Shown here one piece after another: positions 33,505-42,701 of a stretch of DNA of 64,000 nt (position 1 is the stretch's first letter; every line of letters starts with the position of its first letter). Position numbers and translations under genes: made by a program. Source of the DNA: CAVSUZ01 sp963834715 (GTDB lineage: Bacteria; Pseudomonadota; Alphaproteobacteria; Acetobacterales; Acetobacteraceae); the NCBI GenBank assembly GCA_963834715.1, contig CAWIDE010000022.1:682001-746000 (forward strand). Direction: 5' to 3'. The notes under the pieces were generated by a model. It was given only the letters and a program-made list of their open reading frames with translations, ran no database searches and was not told where the DNA came from.

Positions 33505-34764
33505 TCAGGGGCGCACCTGACCCGATCCACGGACTACGTAGCGGTAGGTGGTCAACTGCTCCAGTCCTACTGGTCCGCGTGCGTGAATGCGGCCCGTCGC
33601 GATCCCGATTTCCGCGCCAAACCCGAATTCGCCACCGTCGCAGAACTGTGTCGAGGCATTCCACATTCCTACGGCGCTATCCAGGTTGCGCAGGAAATAT
33701 TCCGCTGCCTCCGCGTCCCCGGTGACGATGGCATCGGTGTGCTCGCTGCCATGTTGCGCGATATGGGCGAGCGCTGCGCCGATGCCATCGACCACCCGGA
33801 CCGACAGCACGGCATCCAGCCACTCCGTATCGAAATCAGCCTGGCTCGCCGGGGGGAGGTCGGGAAGGATGTCACGCGCTGCCGCGTCAGCCCGGAAATC
33901 ACAGCCTTGGGTGCGCAGATCGGCGATAATCGCAGGCAAAAGCGTGGGTGCAATCTCCGAGTCGATCAGCAAAGTCTCGGTGGCGCCGCAAATTCCAGTC
34001 CGCCGCATCTTGGCGTTAACAACGATCGCCCGCGCCATGGTGGGGTCTGCCCCTGCATGTACATAGGTGTGGCAAAGTCCCTCGGCATGAGCGAGCACCG
34101 GGACACGCGCCTCCCGCTGCACATGCTCGACCAGCGACTTACCGCCACGAGGGATAATGAGGTCAAGCAATCCAGTCGCGGCAAGCATTGCGGCTACGTA
34201 GGCTCGGTCGGCGGATGGTGCGATCTGCACCGCCGCATCCGGCATCTGCGCGCGGCGCAAACCCTGGACGAGCGCTGAATGAATGGCCCGGGCGCTATGT
34301 ACGCTTTCGGACCCGCCGCGCAGGATCACCGCGTTCCCCGACTTCAGACACAAGCCGGCGGCATCTGACCCAACGTTCGGACGGCTCTCGTAGATCATGC
34401 CGATGACCCCGATCGGGGTCCTAACGCACTGAATGAGCAGCCCATTGGGGCGTGTCCAATCCGCGAGCACGCGGCCGACAGGATCAGGCAGGCGCGCAAC
34501 ATCTTCGAGCCCGCTTGCCATTGCCTCGATCCGCAATTCGTTCAGGCGTAGCCGGTCAATGAAAGCGGCCGTGCCGGAACATGCCTCCAGGTCATGCGCA
34601 TTGGCGGCGAGGATCTTCGCCGCATGCTCACGCAGCGAGGCAGCCATCTGATGCAGGGCGGCATCCCGCTGCTCTCGCGAACTCCGGGCCAGGACCCGCG
34701 CCGCACTGCGCGCCGCCGTTGCTGCTCGGCTCAGATGTTGCCAGACCTCATGTTCGATATGCAT
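33505..34764 (-). CDS. proA: Glutamate-5-semialdehyde dehydrogenase
   Basis: A 419-residue proline biosynthesis enzyme. The catalytic Cys is in AKMRRTGICGATETLLID; NAVILRGGSESVHS and TPIGVIGMIYESRPN are the cofactor-binding blocks. It is followed by nadD-rsfS, as in many alphaproteobacteria. Full length. Confidence 0.96.
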   Translation of the reverse strand: MHIEHEVWQHLSRAATAARSAARVLARSSREQRDAALHQMAASLREHAAKILAANAHDLEACSGTAAFIDRLRLNELRIEAMASGLEDVARLPDPVGRVLADWTRPNGLLIQCVRTPIGVIGMIYESRPNVGSDAAGLCLKSGNAVILRGGSESVHSARAIHSALVQGLRRAQMPDAAVQIAPSADRAYVAAMLAATGLLDLIIPRGGKSLVEHVQREARVPVLAHAEGLCHTYVHAGADPTMARAIVVNAKMRRTGICGATETLLIDSEIAPTLLPAIIADLRTQGCDFRADAAARDILPDLPPASQADFDTEWLDAVLSVRVVDGIGAALAHIAQHGSEHTDAIVTGDAEAAEYFLRNLDSAVGMWNASTQFCDGGEFGFGAEIGIATGRIHARGPVGLEQLTTYRYVVRGSGQVRP

Positions 34765-34767
34765 GTG

Positions 34768-36366
34768 TTAGTACCCTAACGCGCAACCATCCTTGCGCGG
34801 ATCGGATCCCGCAATCAAACACCCGCGCGCACGATCGATCCAGATGACCTGCGCCCCGCCATGGGGACGCTCGACGAGCTCCAACTCATGTCCCAGCCGC
34901 GACAGCGTATCGCACACGGCGGGGGAGATGCCACGCTCTATCTGTACCTTTCCGTTCAGCGGCAGCAACCGGGGCAGATCCGCAGCCTCCTGCAGATCGA
35001 GTCCGAACTCGAAATGATTGGTAAGAAATAGTGAATGGCCCATCGGTTGGAAATGCCCGCCCATGACGCCGAATGGCATCACCGCCTGGTCATTTTGCAT
35101 CACCATGCCGGGGATGATCGTATGCATTGGCCTCTTGTTCGGGGCGACGCAGTTGGGATGACCGCGCTGCAAGCGGAATCCGAAGCCGCGATTGTGCAGC
35201 ATCACCCCGGCCTGCTCAGCTAGGATGCCAGAGCCGAACCCTTGAAATAGCGAGTTGATGAAGCTGCACGCGTTACCATCCCGATCGACCACGCAGAGAT
35301 AGACTGTGTCCCGATGCGGCGGCAGGACTGCTTCGCCCGCATTCGGCAGATCCCGCATGGCATGTCTGTCGTCAATCAGGGTACGCAGGGCGCTGAGGTA
35401 AGCCGGGTCCAGCAGTTTTTTCACCGGCACATGCACCTGCGCGGGGTCAGCCACGAAGGCGTCGCGGTCACGATAGGCGAGGCGGGCCGCTTCGATATGC
35501 CTGTGATAGCGTAGCGCGCTCGCTGGCCCGTCTAGCGGTGTTTCGAACCCTTCCAACATGCCGATGATCATAAGACCGATGATACCCTGTCCGTTCGGGG
35601 GGCATTGGAACACGTCGAGCCCTTTCCAACGAAGGCTGATCGGGTCGACGAACTCCGCGGTGTGCAGGCCGGCGGCGAAATCGGCTTCGGTATGCAGGCC
35701 GCCGCGTGCGCGGAGCGTGCTGACGATGTCGGCTGCGACCGGCCCCTCGTAGAACGCCCTCGCGCCCTTTGCTGCGACTGCCCGCAGTGTTTCGGCAAGT
35801 GCGGGCTGACGGAATGTGTCGCCTGGTCGCGGGGCATGCCCGCCTGGCAAGAACCCATTTGCACCGGTGGCCTGCAACTTGCCTTCGAGCAGCGCCCAAT
35901 CCCAGGCCACTTTGTCGTGCACCGGCCAGCCCTCTGCCGCGAACCGGATCGCCGGTTGCAGCAATTCGTCTAGGCCCTTCCGTCCGTGGGCGCCGAGCAG
36001 CGTTTCCCATGCGCTCATCGCGCCCGGCACCGTCACGCTGTGCGCGGACGTATTCTCAATTCCGCGCACCCCCTGCGCTTCATACCAGTCGATGGTGGCG
36101 GCTGCCGGCGCCCGGCCGGAGCCATTCAGTGCGATTACCTTGCCCGTTCCGGCTGGCGCGTACAGGCAGAAGCAGTCCCCGCCGATACCGGTTGATTGCG
36201 GTTCAATCACGCACAGCACGGCGCAGGCCGCCACGGCTGCATCCACCGCGTTGCCGCCCGCCCGGAGGACGTCCAATGCGGTAAGGGTCGCTGCCGGCAT
36301 CGAGGTCGCCGCCACGCCCTGTGTTGCATAGACTTGGCTGCGTCCGGGAAGGTGGAAATCGCGCAT
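34768..36366 (-). CDS. Gamma-glutamyltransferase family protein
   Basis: A 532-residue Ntn-hydrolase. The precursor is expected to cut itself before the Thr in PPHRDTVYLCVVDRDGNA, giving large and small subunits. The beginning (VAATSMPAATLTALDVLRAG) and STGIGGDCFCLYAP are typical. No signal peptide is visible, so it may be cytoplasmic, as in the GGT-like hydrolases of this group. The proA start lies four bases after its stop. It is divergent from csaA. Confidence 0.9.
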   Translation of the reverse strand: MRDFHLPGRSQVYATQGVAATSMPAATLTALDVLRAGGNAVDAAVAACAVLCVIEPQSTGIGGDCFCLYAPAGTGKVIALNGSGRAPAAATIDWYEAQGVRGIENTSAHSVTVPGAMSAWETLLGAHGRKGLDELLQPAIRFAAEGWPVHDKVAWDWALLEGKLQATGANGFLPGGHAPRPGDTFRQPALAETLRAVAAKGARAFYEGPVAADIVSTLRARGGLHTEADFAAGLHTAEFVDPISLRWKGLDVFQCPPNGQGIIGLMIIGMLEGFETPLDGPASALRYHRHIEAARLAYRDRDAFVADPAQVHVPVKKLLDPAYLSALRTLIDDRHAMRDLPNAGEAVLPPHRDTVYLCVVDRDGNACSFINSLFQGFGSGILAEQAGVMLHNRGFGFRLQRGHPNCVAPNKRPMHTIIPGMVMQNDQAVMPFGVMGGHFQPMGHSLFLTNHFEFGLDLQEAADLPRLLPLNGKVQIERGISPAVCDTLSRLGHELELVERPHGGAQVIWIDRARGCLIAGSDPRKDGCALGY

Positions 36367-36439
36367 ATTTGTCTCTGTGGCTTGTGATCGGCGCTCTGGC
36401 TAATATGGGGCGTCAACAGCAACAAGAGCCGGCCGTCGC

Positions 36440-36778
36440 ATGGAAGATATCGCCTACAGCGACTTTGAACGCGTCGATATCCGGGTCGGCACGATCGTCG
36501 ATGCGCAACGGTTTCCGAAGGCGCGGAAGCCGGCGGTCAAGCTGTTTATCGACTTCGGGCCTGTGCTTGGGGTGAAGCAGTCATCGGCACAGATTACGGT
36601 GCACTATCGCTGCGACCAGTTGATCGGGCGACAGGTGTGCGCCGTGGTCAATTTCCTGCCGCGTCAGATCGGACCGTTTGTCAGCGAGGTGCTTACTCTG
36701 GGCTTCCCGGACGAAGATGGCGCGGTGGTCCTGATCAAGCCCGATTTTAGGGTTCCCAACGGCGGCAAGCTGTTCTGA
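36440..36778 (+). CDS. csaA: tRNA-binding domain protein CsaA
   Basis: A 112-residue OB-fold protein with the tRNA-binding domain start YSDFERVDIRVGTIVDAQRF and the C-terminal DEDGAVVLIKPDFRVPNGGK. CsaA has a chaperone-like role in secretion in Bacillus and binds tRNA. Its stop overlaps the gpt start (TGATG). Confidence 0.9.
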   Translation: MEDIAYSDFERVDIRVGTIVDAQRFPKARKPAVKLFIDFGPVLGVKQSSAQITVHYRCDQLIGRQVCAVVNFLPRQIGPFVSEVLTLGFPDEDGAVVLIKPDFRVPNGGKLF

Positions 36779-37263
36779 TGCCCTTATATTATTATACTGT
36801 CGGCTGGGACCAGTTGCACCGCGATGCCAAGGCGCTGGCGTGGCGCCTGATAGAAAAAGGCCCCTTCACCGGGGTCGTCGCGGTGACCCGAGGCGGGTTG
36901 ATCCCGGCGGCTATTGTGGCGCGGGAGCTTGACTGCCGGTTGGTGGAGAGCATCTCGGTCGTCAGTTATGGGGGCGAGGCGCCGGGGACGCGGGCTACTC
37001 CCGTCGTGATCAAACCCCCTTCCGCGGCTGGTGACGGTGCCGGGTTCCTTATTATTGACGACCTGGTGGACACCGGAAGCACCGGACGGGTGGTCCGGGC
37101 GCTGCTGCCGAAGGCGCACTTCGCTTGTATCTATGCCAAGCCGGCGGCACGCGACGTGGTGGACACTTATATTACTGAGGTTTCCCAGGATACCTGGATC
37201 CTGTTTCCCTGGGATACCGAACTGCAGTTCAGCGAGCCGCTGGCACTGCGTGGGCCGGGTTAG
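36778..37263 (+). CDS. gpt: Xanthine-guanine phosphoribosyltransferase
   Basis: A 161-residue type I phosphoribosyltransferase for purine salvage. The PRPP loop is FLIIDDLVDTGSTGRVVRAL, with VVAVTRGGLIPAAIVAREL near the N-terminus. It is translationally coupled to csaA and converges with a four-base overlap on the CBS-domain gene. Confidence 0.92.
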   Translation: MPLYYYTVGWDQLHRDAKALAWRLIEKGPFTGVVAVTRGGLIPAAIVARELDCRLVESISVVSYGGEAPGTRATPVVIKPPSAAGDGAGFLIIDDLVDTGSTGRVVRALLPKAHFACIYAKPAARDVVDTYITEVSQDTWILFPWDTELQFSEPLALRGPG

Positions 37264-38558
37264 GCGGCTACAGGTTCTTTGCTGACCCGGACCTTGTCGA
37301 CGCGCCTTCCGTCCATTTGCAGGACCTCGAAGCGCCAGCCGCCGAAGACGATCCGGTCGCCGACGCGGGGCACGCGTTGCAGCAATGCCAGCACCAAGCC
37401 GGCGACGGTGTGGTAGGTTCCGGCCGCCGGCAAATCCGGCAACTCCAGCCGGGATTTCAGTTCATCGACCGGCATCAATCCGTCAACGTCCAACGTTCCA
37501 TGCTCGTGTGGCGCACCCGGAGGTCCCTGTGCCGGCCCGGCATCGGTGGGATCGCCAACGATGGCGTTGAGCAGGTCGGCGGCGGTCACGACACCTTCGA
37601 AACTTCCGTACTCGTCCATGACCAGGGCGATGCCTACCGGGTCGGTCTTCAGGCGCTCCAGCGCATCGAGGGCGCTGACGGTGTCCGGCACGACGATCGG
37701 CTGTCGCAGGGACGCGCCGACCGATAAGTCCCCGCGCTCGAGGATGCGGTCCAGCATATCCTTGGCCTGGACGACACCGACCACGTTATCGACCGAGCCT
37801 TCGCAGACGACAAAGCGCGAGTGCGGGGCAGCACGGAGCGTGGCGATGATGTCCGAGCGGCGGTCGGTGCGGTCGATCCAGGCCACCTCGGTGCGTGGTG
37901 TCATGATCGCGCGCACCGGTTTATCGGCGAGGCGCAGGACGCGTTCGATGATGTCGCGTTCCTCGGCTTCGAGCACGCCGGCCTGGGTGCCTTCGGCGAG
38001 GAGTGCGCGGAGCTCCTCTTCGGTCACGGTCTGGCGGACGGCGCGCGAGAGGCCGAGGGCGCGCAGGACCAGAGCCGAGGAGTGCCCAAGCAGCCACACG
38101 ACGGGGCCCATGATGCGAGCGGTCCAGGCGATGGGGAGCGCGATGCGTGCGGCGGTGATTTCGGGCCGGCGGAGAGCGATCTGCTTGGGGACGAGCTCGC
38201 CCAGGACCAGGGTAAGGTAGGTGGTGCCGACGACGACGATCACCAGCGCCAGGGTGGTGGCGAGCTGCGGGGATACGCCGAGCGTCTGGAAGCCCGCCTG
38301 GAGGTAAGCGCCGACGCTGGCGCCGCTGAACACGCCGAGCAGCACGCTGACCAGGGTGACGCCCACCTGCACGGTCGGGAGGAAGCGCTGGGGATCGGCC
38401 GCGAGCGCCCGGGCTTTGGCGGCGCCTGTGACGCCGCGGCGCTCCAGCACCATGAGGCGGGCGCGGCGCGCCGAAACCAGGGCGAGTTCGCTCATGGAGA
38501 ACAGACCGTTGACCCCGATCAGAGCCAGGATGATCAGGACTTCAAAGGCGACGCGCAT
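37260..38558 (-). CDS. CNNM/CBS/CorC-type membrane protein (hemolysin family)
   Basis: A 432-residue protein: an N-terminal CNNM/DUF21 membrane domain (FEVLIILALIGVNGLFSMSE, with further helices to about residue 160), a CBS pair of about 205-335 (ADKPVRAIMTPRTEVAWIDR and ALVMDEYGSFEGVVTAADLL), and a C-terminal CorC_HlyC domain. Relatives act in magnesium or cobalt efflux; the hemolysin name is historical. Confidence 0.9.
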   Translation of the reverse strand: MRVAFEVLIILALIGVNGLFSMSELALVSARRARLMVLERRGVTGAAKARALAADPQRFLPTVQVGVTLVSVLLGVFSGASVGAYLQAGFQTLGVSPQLATTLALVIVVVGTTYLTLVLGELVPKQIALRRPEITAARIALPIAWTARIMGPVVWLLGHSSALVLRALGLSRAVRQTVTEEELRALLAEGTQAGVLEAEERDIIERVLRLADKPVRAIMTPRTEVAWIDRTDRRSDIIATLRAAPHSRFVVCEGSVDNVVGVVQAKDMLDRILERGDLSVGASLRQPIVVPDTVSALDALERLKTDPVGIALVMDEYGSFEGVVTAADLLNAIVGDPTDAGPAQGPPGAPHEHGTLDVDGLMPVDELKSRLELPDLPAAGTYHTVAGLVLALLQRVPRVGDRIVFGGWRFEVLQMDGRRVDKVRVSKEPVAA

Positions 38559-38654
38559 TGGTTAGCTGCACATATCATTGCATGCGTAACTTTTTTGCTG
38601 CATTGTCTCCGTTTATCGGTTATTAACCATTCTCGCGAATGACGAGACAAGCCG
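38559..38654. promoter_or_regulatory. AT-rich divergent promoter region
   Basis: This 96-base gap is much richer in A and T than the neighbourhood. It holds the palindrome GGTTATTAACC (38617-38627) and the tract AACTTTTTTGC. It separates the CBS-protein gene from a small plus-strand coding region, so promoters for both are expected. No specific factor can be named. Confidence 0.35.
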
Positions 38655-38955
38655 ATGTCCCCGAGAGCTGAAGCGGTCATTATTCCCTTCCCGACGAAGC
38701 CACGCAGGTACTGCGCGGGAGCAGGAGCGGCTGAGCCGGGCATTGGAGGGGCTGGCGCAGGCGCTTGCAGCGCAGCAGCAGACCGTCGCGCTTTGGCGGC
38801 AGCGGCTGTCGCAGTTGCAAGCGAGCGTTTCTGGCCTTGATCACCACGTGCATGCCTATGCGGGGCGGCTTTCGACGTTGCGGCACGACATCGGGCTGCT
38901 GCGGCGCCAGGCCGAGCAGCTTGGCCGTATGGCGGACACGCTCTCCCAAAGCTGA
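38655..38955 (+). pseudogene. Small coiled-coil protein, frameshifted
   Basis: The ATG at 38655 opens MSPRAEAVIIPFPTKPRR, an IIPFP-type start typical of short Acetobacteraceae proteins. Near 38705 the sense passes to the next frame and continues as AREQERLSRALEGLAQALAA and RLSTLRHDIGLLRRQAEQLG to a stop at 38955. The joined product would be about 99 residues, mostly coiled coil. The function is unknown. This may be an indel in the assembly. Confidence 0.55.
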
Positions 38956-39378
38956 TCAGCGTTTCCCGACTTCGGTAAAGAACTTCTGACCCTCGGCGAA
39001 GTGGTTTGGCCTGGTGAAGACGCCGAGGATGAGTGCTCCGTTGGGAGCGCGTGCGATATGCGTGTTGCCTGCCGGGCGCCAGACGAAGTTGCCGGCCGCG
39101 CAGACCCCTTCATCGTCCTCCAGACTGCCCTCGAGCACGTAGGTCATTTCTACCCCGGTATGCTCGTGCAGCGGCACGACTGCACCGGGAGCGAGGCGGA
39201 AAAGCAGGGCTGAGAGGCCGGTCGCCGGGTCGGAGTAAAGGAGTTTGTGCTCGATCTCGGGGAACTGCGAGCTCTGCCAGGCGGTGTTCAGCACATCGAC
39301 ATAGACCGAGGGTGGGGAAGGGCCATCGCCGAGCAGGCGGCGCATGGGCTGACGGATGGAGGTTGCATCGTCGGGCAT
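38956..39378 (-). CDS. Cupin domain protein (ChrR-like)
   Basis: A 140-residue cupin. Metal-site motif 1 is PLHEHTGVEMTYVLEGSLED with two His and a Glu; motif 2 is WRPAGNTHIARAPNGALILG. This resembles the C-terminal cupin of ChrR-type anti-sigma proteins but has no zinc-binding N-terminal domain. The ATG at 39378 follows AAGGA. Divergent from an MFS transporter gene 64 bases away. Confidence 0.8.
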   Translation of the reverse strand: MPDDATSIRQPMRRLLGDGPSPPSVYVDVLNTAWQSSQFPEIEHKLLYSDPATGLSALLFRLAPGAVVPLHEHTGVEMTYVLEGSLEDDEGVCAAGNFVWRPAGNTHIARAPNGALILGVFTRPNHFAEGQKFFTEVGKR

Positions 39379-39442
39379 GGAACGTCCTTCCTGGTAGCTG
39401 TCTGTTAACCCGGCCATGCTATCCTGGAAGCGGAGGAAACGC

Positions 39443-40682
39443 ATGCCCGACGATTTGCGATTTATCAGCGTGGAAAGCCGCCGATCCTGGACGGCGGCCT
39501 GGGTGGCGCTGGTTATCACGTCGGTTTCGTATGGGAGCCCTCTGCTGGTGGTGGTTGGGATGACGACCATTCAGTCGGCCCTGGGGACGGATCGGGCAAC
39601 ACTCGCGCTGGCGAGCTCCGTGGTGTGGGTCGGGACCGGGCTTGGGGGCGTGCTGATGGGCCGGGCGGCGGACCGGATCGGCGTGCGCCTCGTGGCGGTG
39701 ATCGGGGCAATCAGCATTGCGGTTGGGTTGGCCATTTCGGCGGCCGGCTCGTCGTGGGCGCTGTTTCTTGGCCATGGCGTGTTCATCGGCCTGATCGGGA
39801 ACGGGGCGCTGTATCCTCCTTTGGTGGTTTATGTGAGCCGGTGGTTCGACCGGCGGCGGGGGACGGCTGTCGCGCTGCTTTCCTCGGGGCAGGTACGTCG
39901 CCGGGGTGGTCTGGCCGTTTCTGTTCCAGCATGGGATGTCTGTTTACGGCTGGCGAGCGACGATGCTGGCGTTCGCGGCGGTGACGGTGGTCGTTATTGT
40001 TCCCCTGGCGGTGCTGTTCCTTCGGCCTGCTCCGAAGCCGGTGCATGAGCCGGCGTTGCGTGCCCGCGGCCCGGGAAGGGGACGGGTGCTTGGGTTGCGC
40101 TCGAGCGAGGTTCAGGCGCTGCTTTGCCTTGCTTCATTCCTGTGCTGCGTGCCGATGGCGATCCCGAGTGCGCACCTTGTAGCGTTCTGCACCGGGGTTG
40201 GGATCGCGCCGGCTGTGGGTGCGAGCATGCTTTCGGTGCTGCTGGGGTGCGCCTTCCTGAGCAGGCAGCTCTGGGGGTTGTTTGCCGACCGATATGGGGG
40301 GCTCAGCACCGTGTTTGCGGGATCGGCGTGTCAGGCGGTGGCGATCGCGGCATTTGCGCTGACGCAGAACGAGACCGGGCTGTTTTTGGTCTCGGCGGGG
40401 TTTGGGCTGGGGTTTTCGGCGATTATTCCGGCCTATGTGGTGGCGGTGCGGGAACTGTTTCCGTCGGCGGAGGCCTCGTGGCGGGTGCCGGTGCTGCTGC
40501 TGGCGGGTATGAGCGGGATGGCGTTCGGGAGCTGGTGGGCCGGGCTGCTTTACGATTGGTTTGGCTATTACGCTCCGGCTTTTGCGAGCGGGGCGCTGTT
40601 CAATCTGGGCAACCTGGCGGTCATCGGGTTCCTGATTGCCCGGCAGGGTGGGTGGCGGCGTGTCGGGGTGGTTGCGGTGTGA
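39443..40682 (+). pseudogene. MFS transporter with a single-base frameshift
   Basis: The N-terminal half (VALVITSVSYGSPLLVVVGM, VSRWFDRRRGTAVALLSSGQ) is in one frame. At 39892-39893 an extra G puts the rest in the next frame: removing it gives SSGQYVAGVVWPFLFQHGM, followed by normal membrane helices to a stop at 40682. The repaired protein would have about 412 residues and 12 helices. GGAGGAA precedes the ATG. The repaired SSGQYVAG is well known at this place in the oxalate/formate-antiporter-like MFS group. Confidence 0.85.
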
Positions 40683-40878
40683 GGGGTGGCCGGACCGTCG
40701 CTGATCGGGTCCAAATCAGAAGGTTTAAGGCCCATCTGAGGACTATTAACCCTCGGCCGTGTCAGCCTGCGTGAGCCGCGCAAGCTCACGGAGACGTGCG
40801 GAATCCAGTCACAGGAAAGGCGCGTCGATTCATTCCGCTTCCAGATACTGCCAGAGGGAACTAAGTATGAGGAGCAAT

Positions 40879-41619
40879 ATGCCGCCTACCACGAATTATC
40901 GGACTGGCTGGGAGCGCTACTGGAATTCAATAACCGCACGCCCGGTCGAAGTCTTCTGGAGCGCGGATCCGGCGGAAGCCGCACAGGACATAGCGCTGTT
41001 TGCGGACGCATTCGACCCAGACCTGCCCTTGGTCGATGCCGGGTGTGGCGACGGGCGACATACGAGGGCTCTTGCAGCGCTTACCGGCGCTCGGGCAGTG
41101 ATCGGCGTTGATGTCGCACCCTCGGCGATACGGCGGGCGCAAGCCGCGGCATCGGACGAGCGCTTATGGTTTCGTGTTCTGGACCTGCTGAAGCCCGAGC
41201 AGGCGGCGGCGCTGCACGAGGAAATCGGCGACGCTAATATTCACGTTCGTGGTATTTTGCATCAATTTCCGCCAGCTTATCGAAAGACGGCCGTCGAAAG
41301 CTTCGTACGCCTGCTTGGCAGGAGAGGAACGCTTTACCTCAAGGAGCTCACATCTACCAGCGAAGCCTATTTGACCGACATACTCAATGGGTTTGGGCCA
41401 CCCCTAAGCTTGAGTCGGGTGATGGATGAATTGTTCCCGTTCAACATCAGATGGGGCGGGTTGAGCGACTCGGATCTGGGAGAGCTCTTTCCTGGTACTC
41501 GGTTCGCGCTGATGCGCAGAGGCGAGAGCCGTATCCGAACCATGAATCGCCTCTCATCGGGGGAGCCGATAGAGATCCCGGCGGCTTATGCGCTGCTGCG
41601 CGTGCGTGCGCCGGTCTGA
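40879..41619 (+). CDS. Class I SAM-dependent methyltransferase
   Basis: A 246-residue methyltransferase. Motif I is LPLVDAGCGDGRHTRALAAL and the following acidic strand is AVIGVDVAPSAIRRAQAAA. The ATG at 40879 has GAGGAG just upstream; an ATG at 40867 does not. It is followed 25 bases later by a SnoaL-like gene, so the two probably act together. The substrate is unknown. Confidence 0.85.
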   Translation: MPPTTNYRTGWERYWNSITARPVEVFWSADPAEAAQDIALFADAFDPDLPLVDAGCGDGRHTRALAALTGARAVIGVDVAPSAIRRAQAAASDERLWFRVLDLLKPEQAAALHEEIGDANIHVRGILHQFPPAYRKTAVESFVRLLGRRGTLYLKELTSTSEAYLTDILNGFGPPLSLSRVMDELFPFNIRWGGLSDSDLGELFPGTRFALMRRGESRIRTMNRLSSGEPIEIPAAYALLRVRAPV

Positions 41620-41644
41620 AATGCGACGTATAGGAGTAAGGATA

Positions 41645-42070
41645 ATGCAGAGTCCAACTGTCCCGCCCCCCGTGCCCGAGGCGGTTCTCAAACTTCTCGA
41701 ACAGCAATCGCGAGCCTGGAATGCCGGGGATGCGGCACTGTACGCTGCGACATTCGCTGAGGACAGCACGAGTACGAACATATTCGGCGATACCTATCTC
41801 GGGCGGGCGGCTGTCACGGCCCGAATGTCTGAGATCCTGGGCAGCATGTTCAAGGGAAGCACGCTGAAACTGGACGTACGGCGCATGGCGCTGGTGCGCC
41901 CCGATGTAGCGATCGTTGATGCCGACGCCCGCGTCTATGGCTGCGGGGGTTTGGGAAGCCACGGCCCGCTGCGCACGGCGATGTTGCAGGTCCTTGTTTG
42001 TCAGGACGGCGCCTGGCGAGTTGTTGCATTCCACAATGTCCAATGCAAAAGCAAAGCTGCAGAACAGTAG
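41645..42070 (+). CDS. SnoaL-like/SgcJ-EcaC family protein
   Basis: A 141-residue NTF2-fold protein: LLEQQSRAWNAGDAALYAAT and ATFAEDSTSTNIFGDTYLGR are the usual start, and WRVVAFHNVQ the usual end, of the SgcJ/EcaC group. Members act as small hydrolases, isomerases or cyclases or have no known role. AAGGA precedes the ATG. Probably cotranscribed with the methyltransferase. Confidence 0.8.
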   Translation: MQSPTVPPPVPEAVLKLLEQQSRAWNAGDAALYAATFAEDSTSTNIFGDTYLGRAAVTARMSEILGSMFKGSTLKLDVRRMALVRPDVAIVDADARVYGCGGLGSHGPLRTAMLQVLVCQDGAWRVVAFHNVQCKSKAAEQ

Positions 42071-42158
42071 TCGCCTAACTTAGCACAGGATCATGCCTGT
42101 GACGGGTCGCGATCGATCGGTACCGCACTGCAAGGGTCAGGTTCATGCTGTGCGATTC

Positions 42159-42527
42159 TCAGTCCAGACCGGGCACGGGCGGGAACGCGCGGTGTCGCGG
42201 CGCCCACCGATAGGATAGTGCTTGCCAGAGACGCCAGCAATTGATCGGTAAGAGGATCGCGTGCAGCAGCCAGACAGGGGCGAGGCCGAGCCCGAGCCCG
42301 TAGGTAAGGAACGCAAGGTTGCTGGCCAGCGCAATGATGCGCAGCCAAATGATGTCCTTCATGCAGAAGGCCATCACTACCAGGCCCGAAGCTACGTATC
42401 CGGCTGTGTGGCAAAACTGCACGACGTCACCCAAAGTCTTCACGAATGGGTCGATTGCGCCGGCGGCCGAATGCCTGCTTTCGGACGGGTGCCGGTTTCT
42501 CGCCCATTCCAGTCCGGCCCGGATCAT
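42159..42527 (-). CDS. Small membrane protein (YgjV/Popeye-like)
   Basis: A 122-residue protein with a short soluble N-terminus and three membrane helices (GYVASGLVVMAFCMKDIIWL, IIALASNLAFLTYGLGLGL, PVWLLHAILLPINCWRLW). The same three-helix module occurs at the N-terminus of some cyclic-nucleotide-binding proteins; here it stands alone. The function is unknown. It lies between a plus-strand SnoaL gene and a plus-strand regulator. Confidence 0.65.
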   Translation of the reverse strand: MIRAGLEWARNRHPSESRHSAAGAIDPFVKTLGDVVQFCHTAGYVASGLVVMAFCMKDIIWLRIIALASNLAFLTYGLGLGLAPVWLLHAILLPINCWRLWQALSYRWAPRHRAFPPVPGLD

Positions 42528-42701
42528 GGTTCATCGCGGCCTTAGAAGTCCTTGGGCGAGGTCTTAAAGCATCTAAATCGCCATGCACGCCGTGAGAAAT
42601 AGTTCATAGCGCATCGGCAGCCAGATGCCATTATGGGCACGAATTCCGCCGCAAAAGGCCGTTCGGCGGGATTTGGTGCTTGGCAAGGCAAACCGTAGGC
42701 T

